Numbered from the stretch's first letter, positions 42,172-51,013 are shown. The stretch is DNA of 64,000 nucleotides from Acinetobacter bohemicus ANC 3994 (GCF_000367925.1 NZ_KB849175.1:23230-87229), one strand, 5' to 3'. Numbers and translations are program-made. The notes: generated by a model from the sequence alone, not told the origin.

Positions 42172-43755
42172 ATGGGTACAGCAATCGTTATTGCGAAGAA
42201 AACCTCAGACACACAACAAGAGATTGTTTTACATTCACAGTTTGCCAACCGCCACGGCTTAATTGCTGGAGCAACGGGCACGGGTAAAACAGTCACACTG
42301 AAAGTCCTTGCAGAAAACTTTTCCCGAATTGGTGTACCCGTATTTCTAGCCGATGCCAAAGGTGATGTCTCTAGTCTTGCTCAGGCGGGAACAAATAGCC
42401 CTAAATTTGATGCGCGTCTGAAGGTGTTAAATATTGATGCGATTCCTTTTGCCGCCTCACCGGTCGTGTTTTGGGATTTATTTGCTGAGCAGGGTCATCC
42501 TATTCGCACCACGGTTTCCGAAATTGGCCCACTCTTATTAGCACGTATGCTCAATCTGAATGACACTCAAGAAGGTGTACTTTCCGCAGTGTTTCGTATT
42601 GCCGATGATCAAGGTTTATTACTGATTGATTTTAAGGATTTAAAATCAATTATTAGCTATGTGTCTGAACATGCCGCAGAGTTCCAAGCTGAATATGGCA
42701 ATCTCTCTCCTGCCAGTCTGGGTGCTATACAACGTAATTTATTGGCGCTTGCAGACCAAGGCGGTGATCAATTTTTTGGTGAACCCAGTTTAAATATTTT
42801 AGATTTCATTCAGACTGATAGCCAAGGGCGGGGTTATATCAATATCTTAGCCGCAGATAAGCTGATGAACACGCCTAAATTGTATGCCACATTTCTGCTT
42901 TGGATGCTTTCAGAATTATTTGAACAATTACCCGAAGTTGGTGATATGGATAAGCCTAAATTGGTGTTCTTTTTTGATGAGGCCCATTTATTGTTTGATA
43001 ATGCCAGTGCAGCGCTACAAGAAAAAATTGAACAAGTGGTGCGTCTAATTCGCTCTAAAGGCGTCGGGATTTATTTTGTCACTCAAAATCCACTCGACTT
43101 GCCCGAAAGTGTTCTAGGACAGCTCGGCAACCGTATTCAACATGCTTTGCGCGCGTTTACACCGAAAGATCAAAAAGCCGTAAAAACTGCCGCAGATACT
43201 TTTAGAGCCAATTCCGAATTTAAAGTCGATCAAGCCATTACAGAACTGGCTGTGGGTGAAGCCCTGATTAGCTGTTTAGATGAACAAGGCACACCCCAAA
43301 TTGTTGAGCGTAGCTGGGTGATGCCGCCCTATTCATCATTCAACCCGATTAGCTTAGATGAACGAAAAATATTGATGCAGCAAAGTATTGTTGCAGGCAT
43401 TTATGAACAACCAGTAGACCGCGAAAGTGCTTTTGAAATGCTACAACAAAAAGTCGCACAACGTCAGCAACAGGCCGTTGCAGAGGAAACAGCGCAACAA
43501 CAAGCCAAAGAGCAAGAAAGCTTAGCCAAGCAGCAAGCCAAAGAACAAGAGGCTTTTGCAAAGCAGCAAACACGCGAGCAAGAGCGTATTGCACGTGAAC
43601 AACAGAAAGAAACTGACCGCGCATCGAAACAACGTGAAAAACTTACCCAAGATATTGTCGGCACCTTTGCAAAAAGTGCCGCACGCAGCTTAGGTGGCAG
43701 TACAGGACAGAAAATTGTCCGCGGGCTACTCGGCTCTCTTTTTGGCAGAAAATAG
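42172..43755 (+). CDS. HerA/YjgR-family ATPase (DUF853-type)
   Basis: This 527-residue FtsK/HerA-fold ATPase of the YjgR type has Walker A GATGTGKT (33-40) and Walker B PKLVFFFDEAHLLF. The arginine-finger-like region is VTQNPLDLPESVLGQLGNRIQHALRAFTPKDQKA. Residues about 435-495 are an extreme Gln/Glu/Lys/Ala coiled coil with repeated AKQQAKEQE and REQERIAREQ units, before a short basic hydrophobic tail (GQKIVRGLLGSLFGRK). The role of the family is unknown; relatives move DNA. The coiled coil probably mediates oligomerisation or membrane contact. It is 30 bp after metC. Confidence 0.85.
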   Translation: MGTAIVIAKKTSDTQQEIVLHSQFANRHGLIAGATGTGKTVTLKVLAENFSRIGVPVFLADAKGDVSSLAQAGTNSPKFDARLKVLNIDAIPFAASPVVFWDLFAEQGHPIRTTVSEIGPLLLARMLNLNDTQEGVLSAVFRIADDQGLLLIDFKDLKSIISYVSEHAAEFQAEYGNLSPASLGAIQRNLLALADQGGDQFFGEPSLNILDFIQTDSQGRGYINILAADKLMNTPKLYATFLLWMLSELFEQLPEVGDMDKPKLVFFFDEAHLLFDNASAALQEKIEQVVRLIRSKGVGIYFVTQNPLDLPESVLGQLGNRIQHALRAFTPKDQKAVKTAADTFRANSEFKVDQAITELAVGEALISCLDEQGTPQIVERSWVMPPYSSFNPISLDERKILMQQSIVAGIYEQPVDRESAFEMLQQKVAQRQQQAVAEETAQQQAKEQESLAKQQAKEQEAFAKQQTREQERIAREQQKETDRASKQREKLTQDIVGTFAKSAARSLGGSTGQKIVRGLLGSLFGRK

Positions 43756-43831
43756 CGCTCATTTCCCCTATCAAGATTTTCAAAATTATGGGATATTTAG
43801 ATATTCCATAATTTTTTTATGGTTTTTTAAA

Positions 43832-43879
43832 AAGATGTATTTACAAGGCACTCTATAAAATGTATTTTAAATACATCTT
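43832..43879 (+). promoter_or_regulatory. hmp promoter with overlapping NsrR operator
   Basis: TTTACA (43840-43845), a 17-bp spacer and TATTTT (43863-43868) form the promoter. Over the -10 lies the palindrome TGTATTTTAAATACA (43861-43875), continuing into TCTT. An AAGATGTATTT half-site (43832-43842) overlaps the -35. AAGATGTATTT/AAATACATCTT is the known NsrR-type operator pattern, and an nsrR-like gene follows hmp. NsrR should repress hmp until nitric oxide destroys its Fe-S cluster. Confidence 0.82.
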
Positions 43880-43906
43880 ATAAATAACAGCCATGAGAGA
43901 TCTGCC

Positions 43907-45115
43907 ATGACTCCGCAGCAAATTGACCTTGTAAAAGCAACTGTCCCTGTACTTCGTGAAAACGGTGTAGCCCTAACTGGTTATTTTTATAACCGTATGT
44001 TGGGCAATAATCCTGAGCTCAAAGAAACCTTTAATATGGGACACCAGCGCAGCGGCGCACAAGCACAAGCCTTGGCAGGTGCAGTTTTAGCTTATGCTGA
44101 AAACATTGAAGACCCTTCAGTACTTTTACCTGTGGTTGAATTGATTGCTCACAAGCATGTGAGTCTGAATATTCAAGCACCCGACTATAATATTGTCGGT
44201 GAAAATTTATTACATTCGATTAGTGAAGTGCTCAGCATTCCAATGGAAGACCCTCTCATTGGTGCTTGGGCGGCTGCTTATGGTCAATTGGCGGATCTTT
44301 TCATTAGCACTGAAAAAGCGATTTACGAACAACATCAACAAACTAAAGGCAGCTGGTTAGGCTGGCGCAATTTTAAAATTGCCAAAAAAGTGGTGGAAAG
44401 TGACGAAATTACCTCGTTCTATCTCGCACCCGCAGATGGTGGCGAATTACCAAAATATGAAGCAGGACAATACATCTCGGTTCGTGTGTTTGTCGAGGAG
44501 CTTGGTCTAAAACAACCACGCCAATACACTTTATCGACCAGTCCACAAGCAGACTACTTACGTATTTCAGTAAAACGTGAAGATGAAAAAGGTGATTTAG
44601 CAGGCGGTTGGGTTTCAAATACGCTACATGGTTTGGCGGAAGGTTCAGAAATTGAAGTCTCTGCACCAACAGGTAACTTCTATCTCATCGACCCAACCAA
44701 ACGCAATGTCTTTATCAGTGGTGGTGTTGGTCTAACTCCAATGATTGCCATGCTAAACCAATTGGTTACTTTGGATATGCCACAACCTGTAAGTTTTATC
44801 CACGCCTGCCGTAGCAGCCACGTGCATGCCATGAAAAAACATATCCATGAGTTACAAGCAAAATATCCACGCCTAAGCACATTTACTGCTTATGAATCAC
44901 CTCATCAAGGCGATGCCTTAGGTGAAGACTATGATGTTGCTGGACGTTTGGACTTAGCGACAATGGATGCGGCTTTACTTCCTGTAAAAGCAGATTACTA
45001 CTTGTGTGGTCCAATGCCATTCATGGCAGAACAGCAAAAAGCCTTGGTTGCTCGCGGTATTCCTGCTGAAAATATTCACAGTGAAGCGTTTGGCACAGGT
45101 GGCGTGCATCACTAA
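43907..45115 (+). CDS. hmp: Nitric oxide dioxygenase (flavohemoglobin)
   Basis: This 402-residue cytoplasmic enzyme converts NO to nitrate using oxygen and NADH. The globin domain (1-140) has the proximal heme His84 in IAHKHVSLNI and Tyr28 in GYFYNRM. The FAD domain (about 150-260) has KYEAGQYISVRV and RQYTLSTSP. The NAD domain carries ISGGVGLTPMIAMLNQL and YLCGPMPFMAEQQ. The ATG follows GAGAGAT. It is transcribed from the NsrR-controlled promoter just upstream, ends in a strong terminator, and the nsrR gene follows separately. Confidence 0.97.
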   Translation: MTPQQIDLVKATVPVLRENGVALTGYFYNRMLGNNPELKETFNMGHQRSGAQAQALAGAVLAYAENIEDPSVLLPVVELIAHKHVSLNIQAPDYNIVGENLLHSISEVLSIPMEDPLIGAWAAAYGQLADLFISTEKAIYEQHQQTKGSWLGWRNFKIAKKVVESDEITSFYLAPADGGELPKYEAGQYISVRVFVEELGLKQPRQYTLSTSPQADYLRISVKREDEKGDLAGGWVSNTLHGLAEGSEIEVSAPTGNFYLIDPTKRNVFISGGVGLTPMIAMLNQLVTLDMPQPVSFIHACRSSHVHAMKKHIHELQAKYPRLSTFTAYESPHQGDALGEDYDVAGRLDLATMDAALLPVKADYYLCGPMPFMAEQQKALVARGIPAENIHSEAFGTGGVHH

Positions 45116-45143
45116 TCTGCTGCGTCAACATTAAATAAAGAGA

Positions 45144-45183
45144 GGGTTAGTCTTGTTATGCTAGACTAACCCTGATTTTTTTA
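45144..45183 (+). terminator. Terminator of hmp
   Basis: GGGTTAGTCT (45144-45153) pairs perfectly with AGACTAACCC (45163-45172), followed by a T run. It separates hmp from nsrR, so nsrR has its own promoter or is reached by read-through only. Confidence 0.9.
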
Positions 45184-45205
45184 CCTTAAACACACCCGTA
45201 TTATC

Positions 45206-45649
45206 ATGCAGCTAAATAAATTTACTGATTATGCTCTGCGTATTTTAATGTATATCTCACAACCCAAAGACACTCCTTATACCATTGCAGAAATTGCCCG
45301 AGATTTACGCGTCTCACAAAATCATTTGGTTAAAATTGTCCATTTCATGGGAAAACAAGATTGGATCATCACCACACGCGGTAAAGGTGGCGGGATTCGT
45401 TTAAATGCAGAAACTTTAAATTTAAATCTGGGATACATTGTTCGGATCTTACAAGGCAACAGCCAGATTGTAGAATGCAATACCCCGCCCTGCGTACTCC
45501 GCAATAATTGCGGCCTTAAAGGTATTTTAGATCAAGCACTTGAACAGTTTTACCAATCTTTAGATCAATACCGTTTAGGCGATGTTCTTGATCAAAGCAA
45601 CGCCAGCAAAGTCGCAACTTCATCACCCATTTCACTGATTAATCTTTAA
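45206..45649 (+). CDS. nsrR: Rrf2-family NO-responsive repressor NsrR
   Basis: This 147-residue repressor opens MQLNKFTDYALRILMYIS with the winged HTH (TIAEIARDLRVSQNHLVKIVHFM). The three Fe-S cysteines are C91, C96 and C102 in VECNTPPCVLRNNC, the same spacing as characterised NsrR (C-x4-C-x5-C). The cluster reacts with NO and releases DNA. It is placed right after hmp, whose promoter bears a matching palindrome. IscR would have different spacing and context. Confidence 0.93.
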   Translation: MQLNKFTDYALRILMYISQPKDTPYTIAEIARDLRVSQNHLVKIVHFMGKQDWIITTRGKGGGIRLNAETLNLNLGYIVRILQGNSQIVECNTPPCVLRNNCGLKGILDQALEQFYQSLDQYRLGDVLDQSNASKVATSSPISLINL

Positions 45650-45749
45650 ATCGCCACGCAAAGTTTTCCGCTTTCAAAATGCAAAGGTCGCTTGCCTAGA
45701 CGACTTCCTTTATAATGTTTCTTTGTAGATCATTTATTGAAGTTGAGTT

Positions 45750-46634
45750 ATGCACCACAGCAGAGGAAAATCCAAAAACAGTAAAATTTCGGCTGCGCCT
45801 AAGCAAAAGATTAGCTATGAGAAAAAAGTTGATCCAGCCATTACTGAGTACTCTGTTCGCGCGCTGAACTGGTTACGCAAAGCCGAATTTTTAATGAGTG
45901 CGCCTAAGCTCAACCTTTGCGTAGAAGATACTGGCTATGAAATTGCGTTTGCAGGTCGCTCTAATGCTGGTAAATCGAGTGCGATCAATGCATTAACCAA
46001 CCAAAAACAATTGGCGCGTGCATCGAAAAAGCCGGGTCGTACCCAAATGATTAACTTCTTTAGCTTAGGTAATCCTGATCAACGCTTGGTCGATTTGCCC
46101 GGCTATGGTTATGCAGCCGTACCCGAAGCGATGAAATTGGTTTGGCAAAAAGAACTGGAAAATTATTTAATTCATCGCCAAAGCCTACAAGGTTTGGTAT
46201 TGTTGATGGATATTCGCCATCCATTACAACACTTTGACGTTATGATGTTGGAATGGGCCTATTCACGTAAATTGTTTGTGCATGTGCTATTAACCAAATC
46301 AGACAAATTAAACCGTGGTCCTGCATCAAAAGTACTGCAAGAAGTACAACAACAATTGAAAAAAATGAAGCTTCAGTTCTCCATTCAATTGTTCTCATCC
46401 ATGAATAAACAAGGTTTAGAAGAACTTGCCAGTGTAATGGGCGGTCGTCTGAACTTTACCCTCGAACAAGCCAGCGCATTTGATTTAGACAGTATTCCTG
46501 ATGCATCAGCAGATGAAATTGAGTTTATTGAAGGCGATGAGGAACTGTTTGATGAAAATGAATTTGAAGATGCTACATTTGACAATGAAAGTATCGACAA
46601 TCCCCCAGCAGATCTCCCTAAAAACGGGCAATAA
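45750..46634 (+). CDS. engB: Ribosome biogenesis GTPase EngB/YihA
   Basis: This 294-residue essential GTPase acts in late 50S assembly. G1 is GRSNAGKS (69-76), G3 is DLPGYGYA and G4 is TKSDK. Compared with the roughly 210-residue E. coli protein it has a basic N-terminal extension of about 30 residues and a strongly acidic C-terminal tail of about 60 residues (IEFIEGDEELFDENEFEDATFD). A perfect TATAAT (45711-45716) lies upstream. Confidence 0.95.
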   Translation: MHHSRGKSKNSKISAAPKQKISYEKKVDPAITEYSVRALNWLRKAEFLMSAPKLNLCVEDTGYEIAFAGRSNAGKSSAINALTNQKQLARASKKPGRTQMINFFSLGNPDQRLVDLPGYGYAAVPEAMKLVWQKELENYLIHRQSLQGLVLLMDIRHPLQHFDVMMLEWAYSRKLFVHVLLTKSDKLNRGPASKVLQEVQQQLKKMKLQFSIQLFSSMNKQGLEELASVMGGRLNFTLEQASAFDLDSIPDASADEIEFIEGDEELFDENEFEDATFDNESIDNPPADLPKNGQ

Positions 46635-46683
46635 TCTATACCAGTCAGATTATCTAACCAAATTCATCATCTATTGATATTTG

Positions 46684-46724
46684 AATGTCCTCTATTGCTA
46701 ACCACAATTGAGGGCATTTTTTTA
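46684..46724 (+). terminator. Terminator of engB
   Basis: AATGTCCTC (46684-46692) pairs with GAGGGCATT (46710-46718; first G is 46710-46712 region), with an inner ATTG/CAAT extension, and T residues follow. Confidence 0.82.
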
Positions 46725-46779
46725 TACTGATTCTAAAGCAACGTGAACACACTCACAGTGAAAAAAACAATAGGACAGG

Positions 46780-47727
46780 ATGATGAAGCTTTTATCTTTA
46801 CTCAAGAAGTCTAAAATTGGATCTTCAATTCAATACCAAATTAAACCGCGAAAAGTGAAATTTGAATGGCAAGAAACACCTGTAGACTGGATTCCCAACC
46901 ACCCCTTTACCAGTTACTTTATCAACGAAATTAATATGATTTTACCTGCCGGTGAATTTTGGTTTTGCCGCCTATATAACAAAGTTCTAGCGCAAATTAG
47001 CGATGAAAAACTCAAAGAAGATGTCAAAGCCTTTATTCGTCAAGAAGCCATGCATGCACAGGCCCATGCTTCAGCCAACAAAGAATATCTAACTGTGCGT
47101 AATATTGATGTACAGCGCAACCTGAACATTATGGATTTTCTTTTTGGTCAATTGCTGGCAGACCAACCTTTGGGTTTAAAGATACCTAAAGTACTCGAAC
47201 ATCAATGGGATTTATTCCGTCTCGGGATTATTGCCACAGTTGAACATATGACCTGCGTGCTTGGAAAATATGTTTTATACAACCAGCACTGGGAACAACT
47301 GGGCGCGGACCCTGCCATGTTAGATCTGGTTAAATGGCATGGTGCCGAAGAAATTGAACACCGTACCGTGGCATTTGATTTGTACCGTCATTTGGGGGGT
47401 GGCTATATTGCACGTTACTATTTAAGTGTGGCGGTGATTGTTGGCGTACTGGGTTTGTGGGTGGACGGCGCAGCACATATTATGAAGCAAGATGAACGCT
47501 TTAAATCGATTCGTCCCAGTGTATTTAAACCGTGGATTTGGCGCGAATGGTATGCCATTTCACAAAAAGATAACCGCATCATGCCGAATCCCTTTTGGCT
47601 AATTTCACAACAATTGGGTTATTTAATGCCGTGGTACGATCCTGTACATGAAGCCAAAACCGAAGACGCCATTGCCTATTTAGACCACTCCCCTGCGGCA
47701 AAACGAGCAGCACTGAAAGTCGCTTAA
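46780..47727 (+). CDS. Metal-dependent hydrolase-family, ferritin-like diiron protein
   Basis: This 315-residue protein is of the family annotated as 'metal-dependent hydrolase' (PF10118 type, from memory). It contains three carboxylate/His motifs spaced as in a four-helix diiron bundle: RQEAMHAQAH (about 88-97), TVEHMT (about 153) and HGAEEIEHRTVAFD (about 187-200). ExxH pairs are typical diiron ligands. A hydrophobic segment YYLSVAVIVGVLGLWVDGA suggests membrane association. The role is unknown; the ligand set suggests oxygen chemistry more than hydrolysis. ATG codons at 46780 and 46783 follow an AGGACAGGA box. Confidence 0.8.
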   Translation: MMKLLSLLKKSKIGSSIQYQIKPRKVKFEWQETPVDWIPNHPFTSYFINEINMILPAGEFWFCRLYNKVLAQISDEKLKEDVKAFIRQEAMHAQAHASANKEYLTVRNIDVQRNLNIMDFLFGQLLADQPLGLKIPKVLEHQWDLFRLGIIATVEHMTCVLGKYVLYNQHWEQLGADPAMLDLVKWHGAEEIEHRTVAFDLYRHLGGGYIARYYLSVAVIVGVLGLWVDGAAHIMKQDERFKSIRPSVFKPWIWREWYAISQKDNRIMPNPFWLISQQLGYLMPWYDPVHEAKTEDAIAYLDHSPAAKRAALKVA

Positions 47728-47749
47728 GGCAGTCACACAAATACCAAAC

Positions 47750-47776
47750 AGTAGGGCTTTATGCCCTACTTTTATT
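47750..47776 (+). terminator. Terminator after the diiron protein gene
   Basis: AGTAGGGC (47750-47757) pairs with GCCCTACT (47763-47770), with a following TTTATTT. Confidence 0.82.
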
Positions 47777-47819
47777 TGCACTACAATACATCCAGATCAA
47801 AAAAAGATCAGGATAAAAG

Positions 47820-48239
47820 ATGAAACCCTATATTTCTGTCATCACGCTTGCCGTTAACGACTTAGAGCAGTCATTGAAGTTTTATTGTGAAGGTTTAGGC
47901 CTGCATAGCGAAGGTATTCTGGGTCAAGAATATGAATATGGTGCAGTGGCTTTTATTGAACTCCAGTCGGATATAAAACTCGCTTTGTGGCCCCAGCAAA
48001 GTATTCAGCATGATACGGGTCTGGAAATCAGTGCAATGTGTCCAACCCAAATGACCCTTGGACATAACGTCTTTAGCCCACTCGAGGTCGATCAGGTAAT
48101 GGCACAAGCAGCACGTGCAGGTGCCCAAATTATCAAACCTGCACAAGCCACATTTTACGGTGGCTATGCTGGTTATTTTCAAGATCCCAATGGACATTTA
48201 TGGGAAGTGGTATGGAATCCGTGTTGGGAAAATGATTAA
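47820..48239 (+). CDS. VOC-family (glyoxalase/bleomycin-resistance-like) protein
   Basis: This 139-residue protein has two beta-alpha-beta-beta-beta modules of the vicinal oxygen chelate fold: ISVITLAVNDLEQSLKFYCEGLGL in the first and GHLWEVVWNP at the end of the second. Metal-ligand-like His and Glu positions are partly present (Glu in HLWEVVWNP), but the first ligand His is absent at the start, so catalytic activity is uncertain. It converges with the symporter gene with a 4-bp overlap. Confidence 0.85.
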   Translation: MKPYISVITLAVNDLEQSLKFYCEGLGLHSEGILGQEYEYGAVAFIELQSDIKLALWPQQSIQHDTGLEISAMCPTQMTLGHNVFSPLEVDQVMAQAARAGAQIIKPAQATFYGGYAGYFQDPNGHLWEVVWNPCWEND

Positions 48240-49474
48240 GTTGTTATTTCATCATCGCGGGTATGACGATCCACCACCACACTAATCATCATATCGCCTT
48301 GCACATTCACCACAGTGCGCACCGTATCCAGTAGACGATCAATCGGCAATAAAATAGCAATCGCTTCGGCAGGTAAACCCACCGATTGCAACACCATAAT
48401 CATGGTCACCATACCTGCACTGGGAATACCCGGTGCACCAAGTGATGCAATCATGGCGGTCATACAAACGATAAGCTGTTGCCCGATGCTTAAATCCAAC
48501 CCCATCAGATTAGCAATAAATAAAGCAGCAGCAGCTTCATATAGCGCCGTACCATCCATATTCAATTGTGTGCCCAATGGGATAACAAAACCGGCTGTTG
48601 CAGGACGTACACCTAAATTTTCTTGCGCACATTTCATCGAAAGTGGCATGGTGGCAGAACTTGAACTGGTGGCAAAAGCGGTAATCAGTGCGCTACGTGC
48701 TCCTTTAAAAAAGGTCAGCGGACTCATCTTGCCAAAAATCCACAGTAACAGCGGCAAAACCACCGCCCCATGAAAAATGGTGGTTCCCGTCACCACAGCA
48801 GCGAACTCAAGCAAACGGTTCAGCACTGAAATATCTTCCGTAGCAATCAATTTTGCCAGTAAAGCAAAAATACCAATTGGCGCCAGTCGCATCACCCAAA
48901 TAATCATGAACATCATCATGTCAAAAAACTGTTGGCTCAGTTGCCGTACCGTTTTAAAACGCTCACCGCCATGCACCAAAGCCACACCAAAAAACAAAGC
49001 AAATACCACCACAGCAAGAACATTGCCTTCAGAAAATGCTTTAAAAGGATTAATTAAGGTGTTTTGAATAAAATTAGTTAAAAATGAGGTTGGAGTTAAC
49101 GTATCGGGGGTTTGATGCTGATTCATTGCATCCTGAAACATGGCAATGTCGACACCCTTCCCAACATCAAACAAATGCGCACAGCCAATGCCGAGTATCA
49201 AAGCCAAGGTCGTGGTCGTAACACAGCAGGCCAAGGTAATTTTCCAAACCTTACCCAATTGCCCACCCGATTGTAAGTTCGATACACCGACGACAATTGA
49301 ACTAAAAATAAGAGGCACCAAAAGCATCTTCAATAAGCCAATAAAAATACTACTGGCAACACCCAAGCCATATAAACTGGCATCAAAAAATGGCGTATTT
49401 GGATAAAAATTGAGAAGAAAACCAAAAGCTACGCCCAAAATCGCAGCAATTAAAATTTGTGTGTTTAAGCCCAT
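48236..49474 (-). CDS. Dicarboxylate/amino-acid:cation symporter (GltP/DctA family)
   Basis: This 412-residue inner-membrane symporter has eight helices and two re-entrant hairpins. The signatures are the Ser-rich hairpin ITAFATSSSSATMPLSMKC, NMDGTALYEAAAALFIA in helix 7, and the GAPGIPSAGMVTM hairpin 2 motif. It imports glutamate, aspartate or C4 dicarboxylates with H+ or Na+. An Arg appears in the helix 8 segment LPIDRLLDTVRTVVNVQGD, which in family members helps set dicarboxylate or amino-acid preference; both remain possible. Confidence 0.92.
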   Translation of the reverse strand: MGLNTQILIAAILGVAFGFLLNFYPNTPFFDASLYGLGVASSIFIGLLKMLLVPLIFSSIVVGVSNLQSGGQLGKVWKITLACCVTTTTLALILGIGCAHLFDVGKGVDIAMFQDAMNQHQTPDTLTPTSFLTNFIQNTLINPFKAFSEGNVLAVVVFALFFGVALVHGGERFKTVRQLSQQFFDMMMFMIIWVMRLAPIGIFALLAKLIATEDISVLNRLLEFAAVVTGTTIFHGAVVLPLLLWIFGKMSPLTFFKGARSALITAFATSSSSATMPLSMKCAQENLGVRPATAGFVIPLGTQLNMDGTALYEAAAALFIANLMGLDLSIGQQLIVCMTAMIASLGAPGIPSAGMVTMIMVLQSVGLPAEAIAILLPIDRLLDTVRTVVNVQGDMMISVVVDRHTRDDEITT

Positions 49475-49678
49475 TTCTGCATGCTTTTATTGTTCAGTCT
49501 TGTAGGCACTATGCCATGCTCTATTTTTAGAATCGAGGAATTTTTTGTCACAAGTTCAGCATAAATATGCCAAATCATGATGCACCCTTTATCTGAATCA
49601 GCAACGGCTTGATGAAGCTATGGCATAAAATCTGCTTTTGAATTAAAACCATCCACCCATAATTAAAAGAGCAAAAAT

Positions 49679-49792
49679 ATGAAAAAAATAATCCTCATCA
49701 CTGTACTGCTTTTAAGCATTGGGCAAACCTTTGCTCATTCAGGTCATGGCTGCCATAAAGATGTCTCCGAAGACATTCCTCGCTGCCATTAA
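49679..49792 (+). CDS. 37-residue secreted His/Cys-rich peptide (YHYH-like)
   Basis: This small gene is too short for usual gene callers. It encodes MKKIILITVLLLSIGQTFA as a signal peptide followed by a mature peptide of about 18 residues, AHSGHGCHKDVSEDIPRCH. Four His and two Cys in so few residues suggest metal (copper or zinc) binding or a disulphide. It resembles a shortened YHYH-domain secreted protein. AAGAG lies 7-11 bp before the ATG and a strong terminator starts 12 bp after the stop, supporting expression. Confidence 0.65.
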   Translation: MKKIILITVLLLSIGQTFAHSGHGCHKDVSEDIPRCH

Positions 49793-49803
49793 AACCCCAT
49801 CAT

Positions 49804-49832
49804 AAAAAACTGGGCTATATGCCCAGTTTTTT
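49804..49832. terminator. Bidirectional terminator between the small peptide gene and tesB
   Basis: AAAACTGGGC and GCCCAGTTTT around TATAT, with A and T runs on both sides. It ends the plus-strand peptide gene and the minus-strand tesB (stop at 49849). Confidence 0.93.
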
Positions 49833-49848
49833 AAAGTAAAATGACACA

Positions 49849-50721
49849 TTATTGGGTTTCAATTTCACGGATACGAATTAGACCTTCTTGTGTCGTACTG
49901 CACACCAGCTCACCATTTTGCCACATGCGACCGAAGTTTAAACCGCGCGAACTTGCACTCACGGTCGCATCCATGTCGTACAGCATCCATTCATCCACAC
50001 GGAATGGTTTATGAAAATACATCGCATGATCAATACTGGCACATTGCAAACTAGGCGATAAATAACTTAAACCATGCGGACGAAGCGCAGTGGTCATTAA
50101 AGTAAAGTCTGAATAGAATGCTGCAATGGCTTGATGTAAAGAAATTTCATCCATCTCTGGCGCGATTTTATCGTGCGTACGTAAGTAGTGCGCATAAGAT
50201 GGTGCTTCAGGCTGCGGTTGAAATGGATTGCTTGGATCAATTGGACGAATATCAATATGACGATCACGCATAAAACTGGCACGGACATTTTCGGGTACAA
50301 ATTCAACCAGCAATTTTTTTAATTCAGCTTCAGACTTTAATGTTTCAACAGCTGGATATTCAGGTTCACTAATTTGGTAATTTAAACCCTCTTCTGGATG
50401 AGCAAACGAAATCATCGCGGTAAAAATGGTGCGACCATGTTGAATGGCCCGTACTTGGCGACTGACAAAGCTTTTGCCATCACGCAAACGATCAACTTGA
50501 TACAAAATAGGGGCATTCACATCGCCGCCATATAAAAAATAAGCATGCAATGAATGTGCAGGACGATCTGTGGTATACGATGCTGCGCGTAATGCCTGTC
50601 CTAATACTTGCCCACCGAAAACACGCTTTCCAACCAAGTTTCGACTTATTCCTCGGTAGATATTTTCTTCAATTTTTTCAAGGCTCAATAATTCAACCAA
50701 TTCTTGGGTTAACGCGTTCAT
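49849..50721 (-). CDS. tesB: Acyl-CoA thioesterase II
   Basis: This 290-residue double-hotdog thioesterase hydrolyses medium- and long-chain acyl-CoA. The first hotdog has FGGQVLGQALRAASYTTD..RPAHSLHAYFLYGGD and FVSRQVRAIQHGRTIFTAMISF. The second has LSYLSPSLQCASIDHAMYFHKPFRVDEWMLYDMDATVSASSRGLNFGRMWQNGELVCSTTQEGLIR. The Asp, Thr and Gln of the TesB triad (in IDHAMYFH, A(T/S)VSAS and TTQEG) appear present. Length matches E. coli TesB (286). Physiological role is recycling CoA. Confidence 0.95.
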   Translation of the reverse strand: MNALTQELVELLSLEKIEENIYRGISRNLVGKRVFGGQVLGQALRAASYTTDRPAHSLHAYFLYGGDVNAPILYQVDRLRDGKSFVSRQVRAIQHGRTIFTAMISFAHPEEGLNYQISEPEYPAVETLKSEAELKKLLVEFVPENVRASFMRDRHIDIRPIDPSNPFQPQPEAPSYAHYLRTHDKIAPEMDEISLHQAIAAFYSDFTLMTTALRPHGLSYLSPSLQCASIDHAMYFHKPFRVDEWMLYDMDATVSASSRGLNFGRMWQNGELVCSTTQEGLIRIREIETQ

Positions 50722-51013
50722 AAGCGACCTTTTTTGATGTGGAATATCGGAGATGGGGGCGGAAAATTTAAATCAATCAAATAAACTATTTTATCTATTT
50801 TGCCACAAATTCAGACTAAATCCCTAGCGTTAGTCTGACTAGTCTGTCACATTATTTTTGGATTATAGTGGCTAAAAATACGATTTTTAACGATAAAATT
50901 TTACAATCCATATGCATTTTGTCAGAAAATGACATACAGTTTTAAATTACAATAATGCAAAACAATCCCCCCTCAGAAAATCTGTGGTTGTGGTCATTTA
51001 AGTAGGAGTGTGT
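50722..51013. other. Divergent upstream region of tesB and plsB
   Basis: In these 290 bases a possible plsB promoter is TTGTCA (50919-50924), 17 bp, TTAAAT (50942-50947), about 65 bp before the ATG. A GGAG ribosome site lies at 51005-51008. A TTAGTCTGACTAGTCTG stretch near 50835-50851 is partly self-repeating and could be an operator; I cannot name the protein. Confidence 0.4.
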
